The translations under genes were made by a program, and so were the position numbers. The notes beneath the pieces were generated by a model. The model worked only from the letters and a program-made list of their open reading frames with translations, searched no databases and was not told the origin of the DNA. Below, piece after piece: positions 11,832 to 24,700 of a DNA stretch of 50,526 bases; the first letter of the stretch is position 1; each line of letters begins with the position of its first letter. The stretch is from Lingula anatina (lineage: Eukaryota; Brachiopoda; Lingulata; Lingulida; Lingulidae), in assembly GCF_001039355.2 (NCBI RefSeq), contig NW_019774269.1, positions 244,055 through 294,580 of the forward strand, written 5' to 3'.

Positions 11832-12046
11832 TTTCCCAGAGATTTAGATCGATCTAAAGATTAAAATTTAGATCGACCTAACTCCCTGGGGGTTCCCGCT
11901 AAATTGCAGTCAGCTGACGGGCACCATAGTTAATTACCCCCTTACAGCTTGTAGTAGGTGGGACAGACGCTTAAGCTGGCCAAGCTGACAGTAATCTAGT
12001 GAGACTCCCCACAAGGATAGATCGATCTAAAAATCTATGGGAATGG
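11832..12046. mobile_element. MITE with gatcgatcta-containing inverted ends
   Basis: The left end ttcccagagatttagatcga and right end gatctaaaaatctatgggaa are inverted copies. About 215 bp, no ORF. A relative (one half) is at 44318-44460, and the palindrome at 35957-36145 shares the cttaagctg/gcttaaat core. Confidence 0.7.
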
Positions 12047-12700
12047 GGTGTAAGTTCTTCATTTTTGTTTGCTCTGTCTCGTCAACAAGTAATTTGATAT
12101 TCGGAAAATCATTTTCTACAAAGTCCATAAACTTGGCACCATTTGCCACAATAATTCCTTTGTTGGTGTAAAAGCTCAGCACAGTATATGTAATTTCAGT
12201 TCCATCTTCCTTTGTGGTCTGCATCTTTAGGTGAAAGCCTCCATCTGTTTTCTGGTATAATGGGTGTGAAGACAACTCTTTGTTTTCAAACTTTCTTTGG
12301 AAATAAATTTTGGCAGTATTTTCCCCACTGTGTCAGTCTTGTAGTATGGAATCATGCATTGCAAATAATGTCCTCTTCAAATTCAATATTTTCAGAATTG
12401 CATCTAACTTGTCTGCCAAAGTATATAGATTCAGGGTTTTTGGAGCATAAGTTTATGTACATGCAGTCTTCTTCTTGTTTCCTGGAGATTTTGGCATTTG
12501 CACTGGTGATGATGGTTAATCATAAACAAAGTCAGGGTTTTGCTTAGATTTCTCTGCACGTTTAGGACGGCTGTTAAATCACTTTTTTTGCCAAAAATTT
12601 CTTTTGGAATATATAAGCTGCTTTTCTTAAGGTTAAATAGGAGTTCCTTTGCAGTTGAAGAGGTCTAGATCTAGACTTTTTGATACACTGCAACCAGCTT
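12027..12700 (-). pseudogene. Decayed minus-strand ORF, probably transposon-derived
   Basis: Reading minus from about 12550 to 12027, one frame is protein-like across two internal stops: LADKLDAILKILNLKRTLF, YFQRKFENKELSSHPLYQ, GFHLKMQTTKEDGTEITYTV, FYTNKGIIVANGAKFMDFVE. I recall similar modules (a short beta segment with a 'VQG/NGAK..' turn) in repeated ORFs of marine invertebrates, but cannot name the element. No splice signals fit it as an exon. Confidence 0.4.
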
Positions 12701-13702
12701 AAAATAATTCCTCAAAGTATGAGGGCTGCCATCTTGTTTTTCCAGAACAAAGTGAGTGAGAGATCCACACCAGTTTTAGTCACTTTTGTCACAATACAGC
12801 AAACTGCAGCTGAGAGTTTTTACATGTGGATTCCTGATATGCTTATAGTTTTTTTTTTTTTTTTTTTAGTCATGAAAGTATTTAATAAAGTTCTCTATAT
12901 TGTTACCTTTTTGATGTACCGTATGTGTAGAGCTTTTCCACTGCTCAAATAGGTCAGCTTCACTTTCCTGATCTCCTGCATCATTATTAGCATTTTTTTC
13001 TCCAGGCAAAGGTTGCATAGGTATTGATTTCTCCTTTGTAGTACAGGTTTTTTTTTATGACTTCCCACCTAATGTCGTACTGAATGTTACTTTCTTTTAA
13101 TTTCCAAGTATATTTAGATAGCTCAGTTTCTACAATATTTTTTTTCTGTCCCTTAATGACTTGGTGTGGTTATATATATATTACATATATATTACACAAT
13201 TAAAAACTTCTGGGCCCAGTTTTATAAAGGACGTTTAGCACTAACCAGTGTTTAACTCTAACCAGACCTTAATAGTCTGTTAGTAAACTGACCTTTAAAT
13301 AATTAGAAAAGGAAAACCGTTGGTTAATTATTTTCTAACTCTAAAGAATGATTCTTAGGATTGCCATACAGCTCAGAATGTGTTCAGCTCAGCTTGATAG
13401 ATTATTTTTCTTGAACTATATGCAGTTTTTGTGAAAATTTTAATTTTGTCATTCTGGCCTTTTTTTATGTATGAATTTGAACTCTCATGGGGGCTGAAGC
13501 CCTATTCTAGTTTCATATTCTTAATATCTCTGTTACCTTATGTGTATAAAACCATTATTAAAATTGACAAAATTACCCTTTTTTCGCTTTTGTCTGGTAA
13601 TTTGAAAGCTTTACTCGCTTCTTTAACCATCCTAACAGTAAATGATAAAAATTAAGTCTTAAAAGAAAAAAAAAAGAACCATTTTCTCTTCTTCCACTCC
13701 AG
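12701..13702. other. Sequence before the first polycystin-like exon
   Basis: T-rich, with poly-T runs near 12848 and 13050. At 13211 it shows one end (tgggcccagttttataaagg) of a MITE family with no partner found. No exon for the missing N-terminal half of the lectin domain was identified here. Confidence 0.4.
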
Positions 13703-13938
13703 GCCACCACCTCCCAGTCATGGACAACATCCTAGGTATTGGATTGGTCTGTATGTGTCCTTAAGTGGTGCAACTATATGGCATGACTACACTAAGTCAC
13801 CAGTAACGTACAGCAACATGTGCCCTACTTGTGTTCACACAGACATAGCTCCCTGTTTCTATTTAGATAGCAGTGTCTCCTTCCAGTGGATAAGGGATGA
13901 CTGTAATCAATATCTCTTTTATATATGTGAAAAAACAG
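13703..13938 (+). CDS. Polycystin-like gene: C-type lectin domain, C-terminal half
   Basis: Acceptor cttccactccag, donor CAG|GTGGGG, entering in phase 2 and leaving in phase 1. Shows the WIGL motif (YWIGLYVSL), WHDY, and the closing WIRDDC...FYICEK with conserved Trp and Cys. The Ca2+/sugar motifs EPN or QPD and WND are absent, so classical carbohydrate binding is unlikely. The first half of the domain must be on an upstream exon not found. Confidence 0.85.
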
Positions 13939-16900
13939 GTGGGGTTCAAATTGAAATTTGATTATTATTTGTAATATATTAAAATTGTCATCCATTTTTC
14001 TTCTACCATCAGTCTGTTTTGCATGTATTTACCCTGATGTTTAGATTATTTTCCTTGGGCTACATGTAAATATTATCATATTTTAGCTAAGGGGCAGTGT
14101 ATTTTTGTAATCATTTTTACAAGTCTAGACATTTTGTAGACTGCTCGCCCCCCCCCCCCCATCCCCCTGGCAACCACCACCACCACCGCTTCAGAGAGTT
14201 ACAAGGTGAAAAGGTAAAAAAGGCTATAATCTTTGTCAACACATCTCTGCTGATGAAGATCATGATTTTAATCATTTTTCCAAATGCTTACAGAGGGAAT
14301 TTCACCTCCCCCAGCCCCAACCCCCCAATGTAAGGTTGTAGACTTTTGAAAGTTGTGATTAAAATGGATGACCCCTTAGTATTCAAATATTTCTGACTTT
14401 TGAAAGAATTTAGTTAATGAAGAGGAGTGATATTACCACTCCTACTACAGTATCAGGTGTATTCAATGAAACTGGCTGTGTTGGCAGCAGATTGCTTTGT
14501 AATTATTTGTATATAGACATCTGTTCTATTGCTGTTTATGTGATTTTAGCTCCAACAGGCTGTGAATTTCCCAGCACTCCTCCAAATACTCTGGAATCAC
14601 TGAGCTGTAATGTGGTAGGAGACGCAATAAATTACACCTGTCAAACAGGTTACACACTGATATCTGGGGACCTGACAAGGACATGTCTAACTGATGGAAA
14701 TTGGAGCGGTTCACCCCCTGTCTGCGACTGTAAGAATATGGTGGAAAACTCCTCCTTTTTTCATAGCACTTTATGTCTGCCAATATAATGTTACATGTGG
14801 AAGATTCATTATTTTGAAATAATATCCATAGTTCAAACGTCTGAGAACCATCATATTGAAGGTATGAGTAGTGAAGAATAGTTTTTGGAAATTTGATTGA
14901 TCACTTTAGACCAAGTATTATACATTTCTCCATCCAGTTGGAGGAAGCTGGCTGGCCTGGGGAGCCTGGAGCAGCTGCTCTGTGACCTGTGGTACAGGAA
15001 CCTCCTTTAGAAATCGTACTTGTCATGATCCAAATCTACCCAGTGAACTGGCGCTATGTGCAGGTGGCGCCACCAACTCTACCNTTTATTATAGTCTTCA
15101 GCACTTTGATATAAAAAGGATTATTTTTCTGCATTTTTAAATCTTATTTTTGTGTTGTTGTTATTTTAATAGACCATCGTATGGGTTCTGAAATAAAAAG
15201 GGACCTCATTAAAAATGTCCATTTTCTACAAATTGTTTTTTTTTTTTTTTTCAATTTTTTATTTTGATAATTCAATAATTTTAATTTCTTTAAAAGGCTA
15301 CTACATACAGTATAGCTATTAAAAAACAGGACTACTGTTACGCGTTAGAACGATAACTGATTTAATTCTCGTAAGATTACCATCCACCCCCTTCCTTATG
15401 AATAGGTATTACTTTATTAATACAATGCAACCGACGTGTAGCCGCAAGTTAGTTGGTTACGCACAGCAGTATGAGGCCGCTACCCCTTCCCAGCAAGGAG
15501 TCAACTAAGCCGCAAGTTAGAAGACAATGCGTGATTACTCATAGCAGTAGGAGGCCGCTACCGCTCCCCAGCAAGGAGTCAACACAGCAGCGCGTAACCC
15601 GGGCTTAATTAGGGGTTATTGGCTGTCCACTTATGATCGGTATTGTTCGTCTTGATTGCAGCACACTTCCTACTCACTATTGGTTCGCCTGCCTCTTCTT
15701 TAAATGCTCTCTCAAACCTTTCCTCAGTCTGCCGAGAATGGAAACACGTTTATCTGCCGATAAACTACGTCGTTGATGTATTATTCGGCATCATTCTACA
15801 GTGGGTCATAAGGCTCTATCTATGATTTTTTTCGACTCGCATTTTACCAGGTTAAGCTGACGCTCGAAAACTAAATTTAATGAATAATTTTCTCACGTGC
15901 ACGTATCCAGCTAATTTTAGGACAATAACTTCCACGGCACCTCCGCCATTTGCAATTGTAGACGAACCACGGGTTTCCAACTGATAGGCCAATACAACTA
16001 TACCAGACCCATTGCATGAGAAAAGACTGTTTATATTTAATGAATTAAAAAACATTTGAGGATCACGATTTTCTACTGATATACTACCGATGGTATCCCT
16101 GTATTAAATCATCCACTGCTACCTGCTACCCCCTCTATTGTAGTGTAGCATGGCTCGCATCACAAGATGGCCTTAGAAATGAAGTAGGCCTAAGACAGGC
16201 ATACACTCTGATAGTTTTTAGTATATTATTAAACCTAATGCTGTTTCTTGTCATTCATTCTAGAACTCTCTGAGCCATCGAAACATTATTTGCCAGGACA
16301 TGAATAGGTTACTTCTTAACGGATTTTTTTATTTTCACTGAGTCAAATACTGTTCGAGGACGTCTCTGTCGTTATCGCCATTTCTCGGACGTCATTTATA
16401 CGGCGTTGAACGGCAGTCCCAGACAAAGGATCGGAAAGTTTCCAAATAAAAGAACTTATAAATGCTGCCACTAGCCAATGTTATTGTTCCTAAGTAAAGA
16501 GAGGAGATAATGATCTGTTCTTTCTTCTAGCTTAGTCTGTTGACTAAAATGAACAAGTTTAGGCCTACAATGCAACCGCCAATTATTACGACCATTAATG
16601 AGGTTCTTTGCTACACTCCCTTTCTTCATGATCGCGAAACCCGTGGAGTGGTGTGTTTTAAATATATAAAAAGGGTCTCGCGAGGTGAAGCTATAATAAT
16701 GAACTAAAAAAATACGGTGAATATCTAATAAACCATGAAGCACGTAGCCTAGGCCTCTTCTTTGACCGACATCACATTTTTACGTTCTTTGTTTTAATAA
16801 GAGGACGAACGTAGTCTAATTTGTCTTTTGGTGTTGATTTTGCTCGAAGTAGCGGAGTCAAGTAAATCGGTGATTTACCGTTGGTAAGAGTAGCAATCAT

Positions 16901-19900
16901 AGCTCCTGCGTCCTCACAGATTACTTTCTAATCCCCCGCAATTAACGCAGTCAGGAATAAGCGCTGAAATCGGGGATTTTGTATCAGGGAAAATTTTAGT
17001 ATTAATCTTATGTTATCATGTATCTGTATTATGTAATCATGTAACTCATTTTCCCAAGGCAACCACCAATTATGACGACCATTAATGAAGTTCTCTGCTA
17101 CACTCTCTCCCCATGATCACTTGCTCGATCGTGAAACCCTGTAGGTGTTGGGTATATATTTGGGGTAGTTTACTATAGCATGCTACACTCTCCTCATGAT
17201 CACTTGCTCGATCGTGAAATCTGGTGGCTGAGTTTAGATGATCGGTGATGTACCGTTGGTAAGAGTAGCAATCATCACTCCCGCGTCCTAACGGATAACT
17301 TTCTAACCCCCCATAATTAACGCAGCCAGGAATAGGTGCTGAAAAAGGGGGTATTATATCAGGAATTAATTTTTGTAATTATGTATCAGTAAAATAAGAG
17401 TCGTTACATTATCACATATTTTTCCAGGTGGAAAATATTATAATTTATGCATACTGATCGAATTAAAAAGAGAAGCTCCATATGTAAACAAAGGTCAGTC
17501 AAGTATCACTCATCCCAGGCTGCAGGGCAGATATGGAGAATTGAATGAAGCGCGAGTGATCTGGCAACCCTACAATTTTACAATGATTCATGGGCAAACA
17601 ATAGAAGCAAGAAATTAACACCTTTTACAGAGTGAAGGACGACTCCTTATGAGGCTTTTGTTTCTTCCCCTTGGTGGTTATTACAAAGCAAGTATGTTGA
17701 CGTAAGTGTTATCTGCTTCCTTGTGAAGACTTTTGCGTGTTCAAAGGAACAATGGAAATGTCATTTCAAAACACCTACTTAGGTGACCAAAATATTGTCA
17801 ATGAAACGCAAAAAAGACAAAATCACCAGCTGTTACTGACTGAGTCTAACTCAAATGCAAAAAGGTACGCATGCACAGCGAAAAAGCGCTATTGTAAACA
17901 ATGCCCCGACGATGAGATCAATTAGATGTACAGTATAAAATGACTTATTGTACTATAAAACTGTACCCTTGCCCCAACTTGTATATCATTACACACACAA
18001 GGCCACCCTATACCAGAGTTACATATTGATTTTTCATTACACAGTCTCTTGCACTGAAAAAAAATACTCATAATTAATTTGTGGCCTTAGTAGAGGGTCT
18101 TCTCTCGCTTTCTCTCAAATCAAAATAAACCAGCAAACATGAAAATTGGCAAACTGTATTAGGATGTAAAGTGTTGAGAACCCTTTAAACACGGTGTATG
18201 GTAATATGCACGTTTAGACGAATTTTAATTTTAATTTCAATTAAATTTAATTTTAATTTTGATTTTAATTAAAATTGAAATTACCGAAATTAGTAAATGT
18301 CGTTTGCGTCATGTATCAATATTTATGCGCATAATAGTATCTATGTTATAAACATTCAGCAAAGATATTTGGAAGGCCCCTCTTTCGTTGTTTATATGAA
18401 ATGAAAACTAGCTGATACCCATCGTATCAATCATTATACCTTGATAAGAGATTAGCATACTAATTTATGTCCCCAGTCATAATAACTTCAACAATAACAA
18501 CAAACCTCCCTTCTCTGTGCTCCGTTGCAAAAACAATAAGCCACAATTGTTTTATATTAATAGATATCTATATTAATGACAATTTCAAAATCTTCAAAAG
18601 TACCTTTAGGGGCACGAACTCCAGTCGGGTAAACTACTGAGTATGCAACGACGTAAACCGTTGTTCCACCAATTCTATTATTCTCTCGCGCTGATATCGA
18701 CAGCTCTGTATTGCCGCGCATGCCGAAGCTTTGCGGAAATTGCCGAAGGCTAGGAAAATTCTTCAAAATATACTTTTCTTACTTTTAATCAAATCCAGAC
18801 TCCCACTGCCCTGAGGTATGGCTAAAACCTTTCAGTTGTCATCAGACTTTGTAATTTGGGAGAAAAAAGTGAAACAGGAACTTCTGGTGATGAATAATAG
18901 GTTATAGTGCTGCAAGGTCTTGTTTTCTATCCCTGATGTACGAGTAGCTTTTTCTACAGTTTCTATAATCTCTTTACGTATGAAAATATGCAGGTTTTCT
19001 GATATAATAAGACTTTGATAAAATCAAAACCAATAATACTTTTAAAGTCGAGAGTCGGGATAAATATCGGCAAGGTGGAGATATGTCCTGCCGGCGCTTC
19101 CGCAACAGCAAGACTGAAGGACGCAAGTTAGATGTAGGCAGCGTGGGCTATTAAAGTGACCGGGGACTAAAGAGCTAGACGGTACCTGTAAATCTACCCT
19201 GAGCGTCAGAGCAACGTAAAAGCTAGCTTGCTAAATATACCTTGTGGTGGAGTCGCTTTTACTAACTCTGAAGACCAGCGGCCATGAAAGTTTTCCATCA
19301 ATCAAATAGAACTGCTCCGCAGTGAAAATGCAGTTGAATGTCATCAGACCAAAATAAAACGTAAAACAAATTTAATTCTGCTTTATTTAATTTTATTTGC
19401 TGTATTTAAGATGTAAAGTGAAAAATAAATAAAATTCTTCTGAAAGAAAAGGTATATCCAATGTTTTTGTATTTTTTTGCTTATCAAAGAACATTTAGTC
19501 CTACACGTGCACAATACATGTGCTTGCCGTGTGCCAAATTTGACAGCTACACTGTATGCCCGATACCACTATAAGGGCTGCGCAATGGCTACACGAAAAT
19601 AAGTTTTTACAGCAGAATGTTGCTTGTATTGTGGCACTGACCTTCGACTGCAAGATATTTTCATTTCAAACATCTAACTCCGCGTCAGGCACTTTAATTG
19701 CTTCTTGTCTCGCCTGCACGAGACTTCAGCGCAAGGCTGCTCCAGGCGGCCAAACCTGTGACGTACCAGACTTATGACTTCCAAATATGGATCCAGGCGG
19801 ACACAGCTGTGACGTGTAACTTCCAAATATGGAAGCGCCCCAGGCATAATTTTGAAGAAGAATGCCCCCGAGTTGCCACTGTTCGCTAGAGTCTGGTATT

Positions 19901-21679
19901 GCTACTATGGGTTATATATGAAATCAAGATCGAGCTGGCAATACCGGAATCTAGAACCTAGGGTACTGTAAATCCTGCATGGATTTGAAATCCTGGTATT
20001 ATTTGAAAAACACTTTTCTGTAGAAACTTGATGATAATATGTAATATACGTCTAAAAATACAATTACAACCAGCACCTTAAAACTCTCATCAGTTATTCC
20101 CCTGCATTCATTCTCTCTGTTCTGTTTGCCATGATATTTATTTTTTTTTCTTGGGCCATCTAGCATAACTTGCAGTAAAATATTTTTTGAATTTAGAATT
20201 CAGTGTATTTTGGCTTTTAGAGGAATTTAGTTGAAACAGAGGATCAATACTACTCCTTCTTCAGTTTTAAGTACACATGTATAAGGTAGAACATCATAGT
20301 TGTGTTACCAGCCAATTGTAGTATGGTGATTTATATAGACTGACTGATCTCCTCTATTGCTGTATGTAAGATTGTGATTGTTCCAGTGTGTGAATTTTCC
20401 CCAAGCAGTCCTCCAAATACTGCTGAAGTGCTGGGTGGGAATTTGGAAGGAGACGTTATAACTTACACCTGTCAAACAGGTTACACACTGATCTCTGGAG
20501 ACCTGACAAGGACATGTCTAACTGGTGGAACATGGAGCGGTTCACCGCCTGTCTGTGACTGTAAGAATATGATAAAAAAACTAACTTCTACTTTTTTTCA
20601 TGACACTTTATGTTTGCCAATATTATGTCTAATTTTCAAGATTAATTATTTTAAATTAATATCCCTAGCTGATGGATCATTTTTGACCAAGTATTATACA
20701 TTTCTCCATCCAGTTGGAGGGAGCTGGCTGGCCTGGGGAGCCTGGAGCAGCTGCTCTGTGACCTGTGGTACAGGAACCTCCTTTAGAAATCGTACTTGTC
20801 ACGATCCAAATCTGCCCAGTGAACTGGCGCTATGTGCAGGTGGAGCCACCAACTCTACCCAGACACTGTCCTGCTTTGAACAACACTGTCCAGGTAATTA
20901 TATTCCACCCAGACACTGTCCTGCTTTGACCAACACTGTCCAGGTATTAATATTCCAACCAAACACTGTCCTGCTTTGACCAATACTGTCCAGGTATTTA
21001 GGTATGTTGACTATATATTTGTACACAAATTTCATGTATTTATTGTCGTTTAACGGGTCAACGATGACGTGTCTTAGGAGAAAGGTCATTAGGATGTACA
21101 GGGGGCGCTGTATTCAAAAGGTGAACAGATCACGTGAGGAAGGGAAACGATCATTCGAAGTCGAGCTACGCTACTGTACAGACATTCCAGTTTATTCCAA
21201 ATAAAATTTTTTGTATAAAAACATTTGTATAAAGATGGGGTTTGATTATGCGTTATACAATTATCAGATTCATATAAGTACGAACTATACCGGAATTGGA
21301 ATTAGGCTATGCGGGAAATGTAACTGGTGACGGAGCAAACGTTTGTATGTAATATTGTATCATCTGTACACAGGCAGAGGCACATCGACTCATTCCTATT
21401 TATAAATAAATGATTTGGTGTTTGAAGATGAAGTGGTTTTATTCGTTGAGAGTTATTAGACGATAAATAATTGATATATGTTTAAGCGTAAGCGAATTAG
21501 AATATAAATGCTTTGATCACATTTTTATAGTTTTCATCACTTTGGTTTAAAAAGGGTTATTTTTCAACATTTTTCAATCTATATTTTTTGTTTGTTTGTT
21601 TTTATGTTAGTTTGACAGACCATCATTTGAGTTCCGAATTGAAAAAGCACCTTATTTACAATAACCATTTTCTCTAAAT

Positions 21680-21711
<32 letters not shown>

Positions 21712-24700
21712 ATCATTTAATAATTTTAATCTCTATAAACTGATAATACAAAACTGTTAATCCTGCATGAATTTAAAATCCTGGTATTGTTTGAAAAAAC
21801 ATCTTTTTTCTACAAACTTAATGATAATATGTAATGTATATCAATAAAAAATTACAAATACAACCAGCATCTTAAAAATTTTATCCATTATTTATCTGCC
21901 TGTATTCTCTCTGTTCTGTTTGCCCTGATGTTTATATAATTTTTGGGGGGCCACCTGGCATAATTTGTAGTAATTTTTTTTTATTTATATAATTTAGAAT
22001 TCAATGTATTTTGGCTTTTAGAGGAATTTAGTTGAAGCAGAAGATCAGTATATCATGGTGATTTGTATAGACTGACATCTCTATTGCTGTATGTAAGATT
22101 GTGATTGTTCCAGTGTGTGAATTTTCCCCAAGCAGTCCTCCAAATACAGATGAAGTGTTGGGCGGGAATTTGGAAGGAGATGTTATAACTTACACCTGCC
22201 ATGCAGGTTACACACTGATCTCTGGAGACCTGATGAGGACATGTCTAACTGGTGGAACATGGAGCGGTTCACCCCCTGTCTGCGACTGTAAGAATATGGT
22301 GGAAAACTAACTCCTCTTTTTTTCATAGCACTTTATGTCTGCCAATATAATGTTGAATGTGCAAGATTTATTATTTTGAAATAATATCCATAGTTCAAAC
22401 ATCTGAGACACATCATATTGAAGGTATGGGTAGTGAGGAATAATTTTTAGAAATTTGATTGATCATTTTTGACCAAGTATTATACGTTTCTCCATCCAGT
22501 TGGAGGGAGCTGGCTGGCCTGGGGAGCCTGGAGCAGCTGCTCAGTGATATGTGGTACAGGAACCTCCTTTAGAAATCGTATTTGTCATGATCCAAATCTG
22601 CCCAGTGAACTGGCACTATGTACAGGTGGAGCCACCAACTCTACCCAGTCACTGTCCTGCTTTGAACAACACTGTCCAGGTAATTATATTCCACCCAGAC
22701 ACTGTCCTGCTTTGAACAATACTGTCCAGGTAATTATATTCAACCCAGACACTGCCCTGCTTTGAACAATACTGTCCAGGTATTTATTCTTCACCCAGAA
22801 TCTGCCCTGCTTTGAAAAATTTTGCCAAGGCATTGAGAAATATTGAACATATACTTGCACATAAATTTCACTTGCCACTTCTTAACTCATATTGTAAAAT
22901 GTGACAAAGTTTTCAACAAAAATTGCACGAAAAACTAATAAATCAACTGGAGCATTTTTAGCAGAGGAGAGGATATTACATGCTAGACCTGAATAATATT
23001 CTTTTTTTTTCACCTTTGTTTTCTGTTTTATTATCCTCTTTATTGCCCTTATTCAGCTGGTGGGATATAACCAGGAGGCAGCATTGCCTCTCTGATCCAC
23101 TAGTTTCTGTTGAATCTTGTGACCACACAAGCTACTGTTAAACATTGTTACAGATTGCAGCACAATGAACTGCTTAGGGGCGTGTATAGTCAGAGATCAA
23201 CACTCCTACTGTCTCTGCCCTGACAGCGTGAAAGATAAAGTTGGTATCTTTGAAGACTCAGCACTCTTCATAACACAGAGGTGACTCACAATATATTATA
23301 ACCACTCACAACATAATGTTGTCTTTTTCCTTACTGCTCTTAAATTGTGGGCTGCTTACTTCTGAGTAATATTCTTTTTTGATTGCTTATATATGTAGAA
23401 CTTGGCATACTCAATCAACATAATATAGCTTATTGTTAACAAGTTAAGATTAATGAGTCACTTTATTTAATGGTTCAGTTGTTTTTTCAAAGTAAACATA
23501 TTCTTATAACAATATGATAATAACTTAGAATTAAAAATATACCTTACTTGTTTGTTAAAGGCATAATAACTCTTTGTATGAGACCTATATTTCACAATAA
23601 AAACCTTGTGAATAACTCATAGAAATATAATATATTCTGTTTTACCACAAAAAACAGCAGTTATAGCTTTTATTCTGATATTTGAACTTGTCTTTAGACC
23701 ACGTGACCTCCATTGATGTCTATACTCTGTTAAAATCTCTTAAGAGATTTTAACAAAAAACCAAACTTTTTAGAAAAAAAACAGGGACTAACTTTGAATG
23801 TAAAAATGGATTCATTAATCATTGGTAAGCATGGGAAAATTGTTGTTTACTCCAAGAAAATTCATTTTTTGGCCGAAACGAAGAGTTATTATTGCTTTAA
23901 CTAGATATATTGGTCAGTGTAAGCTGTCTGACCCTGGAGCCAAGGTGTCCATACTTAATTGTCCAGTTGTTTCTCTAGGTGTACTGGTCAGTGTAAGCTG
24001 TCTGACCCTGGAGCCAAGTTGTCCATACTTAATTGTCCAGTTGTTTCTTTAGGTGTACTGGTCAGTGTAAGCTGTCTGACCCTGGAGCCAAGGTGTCCCT
24101 AGAGGCTGTGTGTTATCACTGTGACCCTATGGACTATCTATGGGACCTCAGCCCAGTGAACACCACAGTGCAGGGACTGGACTGGAGGCAGGACACCACC
24201 ACTGATAGAACAGAGAGAGGACTGGGTGTTAAACCAGGTGTTCTTGTACCTGGGGAGCTCTACCAGGTCACAGCTAATGGTAAGTAGTGTAAGAACAGAT
24301 GCAAATTTTAAGCTTAATATTAGCCTTTTGTGCATGCTGTATATTCAATAATGTTTATTCTTGTCACTTGAAGTTGGATTTTACATGTGACTTATAAACA
24401 GAGATAAAAACAACTGAAACATGTTATAACATGAAAAAATAGAACACTTAAAATATTAAGTGCCAGTTTTTTTCTAAGCACCAGACAAGTGCGGCAAGGT
24501 GAAGGTTCACAGAATTTAATCTTATTGGGCTGAAATACTTGCCTGAGGACCCTTTTCACTTCTGCCAAATGTTATGCCCCAAAACTGTATTTCAGGGGAT
24601 TTATGCCCAATTTTCTGTTTTTCTAGCTTTCAAAGCAGATTTTCAGTCATCATACAAATCAGACATACATATGTATTATACTCTTATCTAGTTATATAAT

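Larger units (their letters stand above)
15084..20386 (+). other. Intron between cassettes A and B, repeat-rich
   Basis: Begins at the N gap. Holds two copies of a 70-bp unit at 15441-15583, a larger imperfect direct duplication at 16576-17390, an A/T-only stretch at 18215-18290 and a short direct repeat at 19743-19833. A minus-strand ORF at 18557-18766 was considered and not called. Confidence 0.5.

Noticed and set aside
18557-18766. Minus-strand ORF with [19 protein letters not shown] followed by a GT donor
   Set aside because: It looks mildly protein-like, but no partner exon, start context or family was found.
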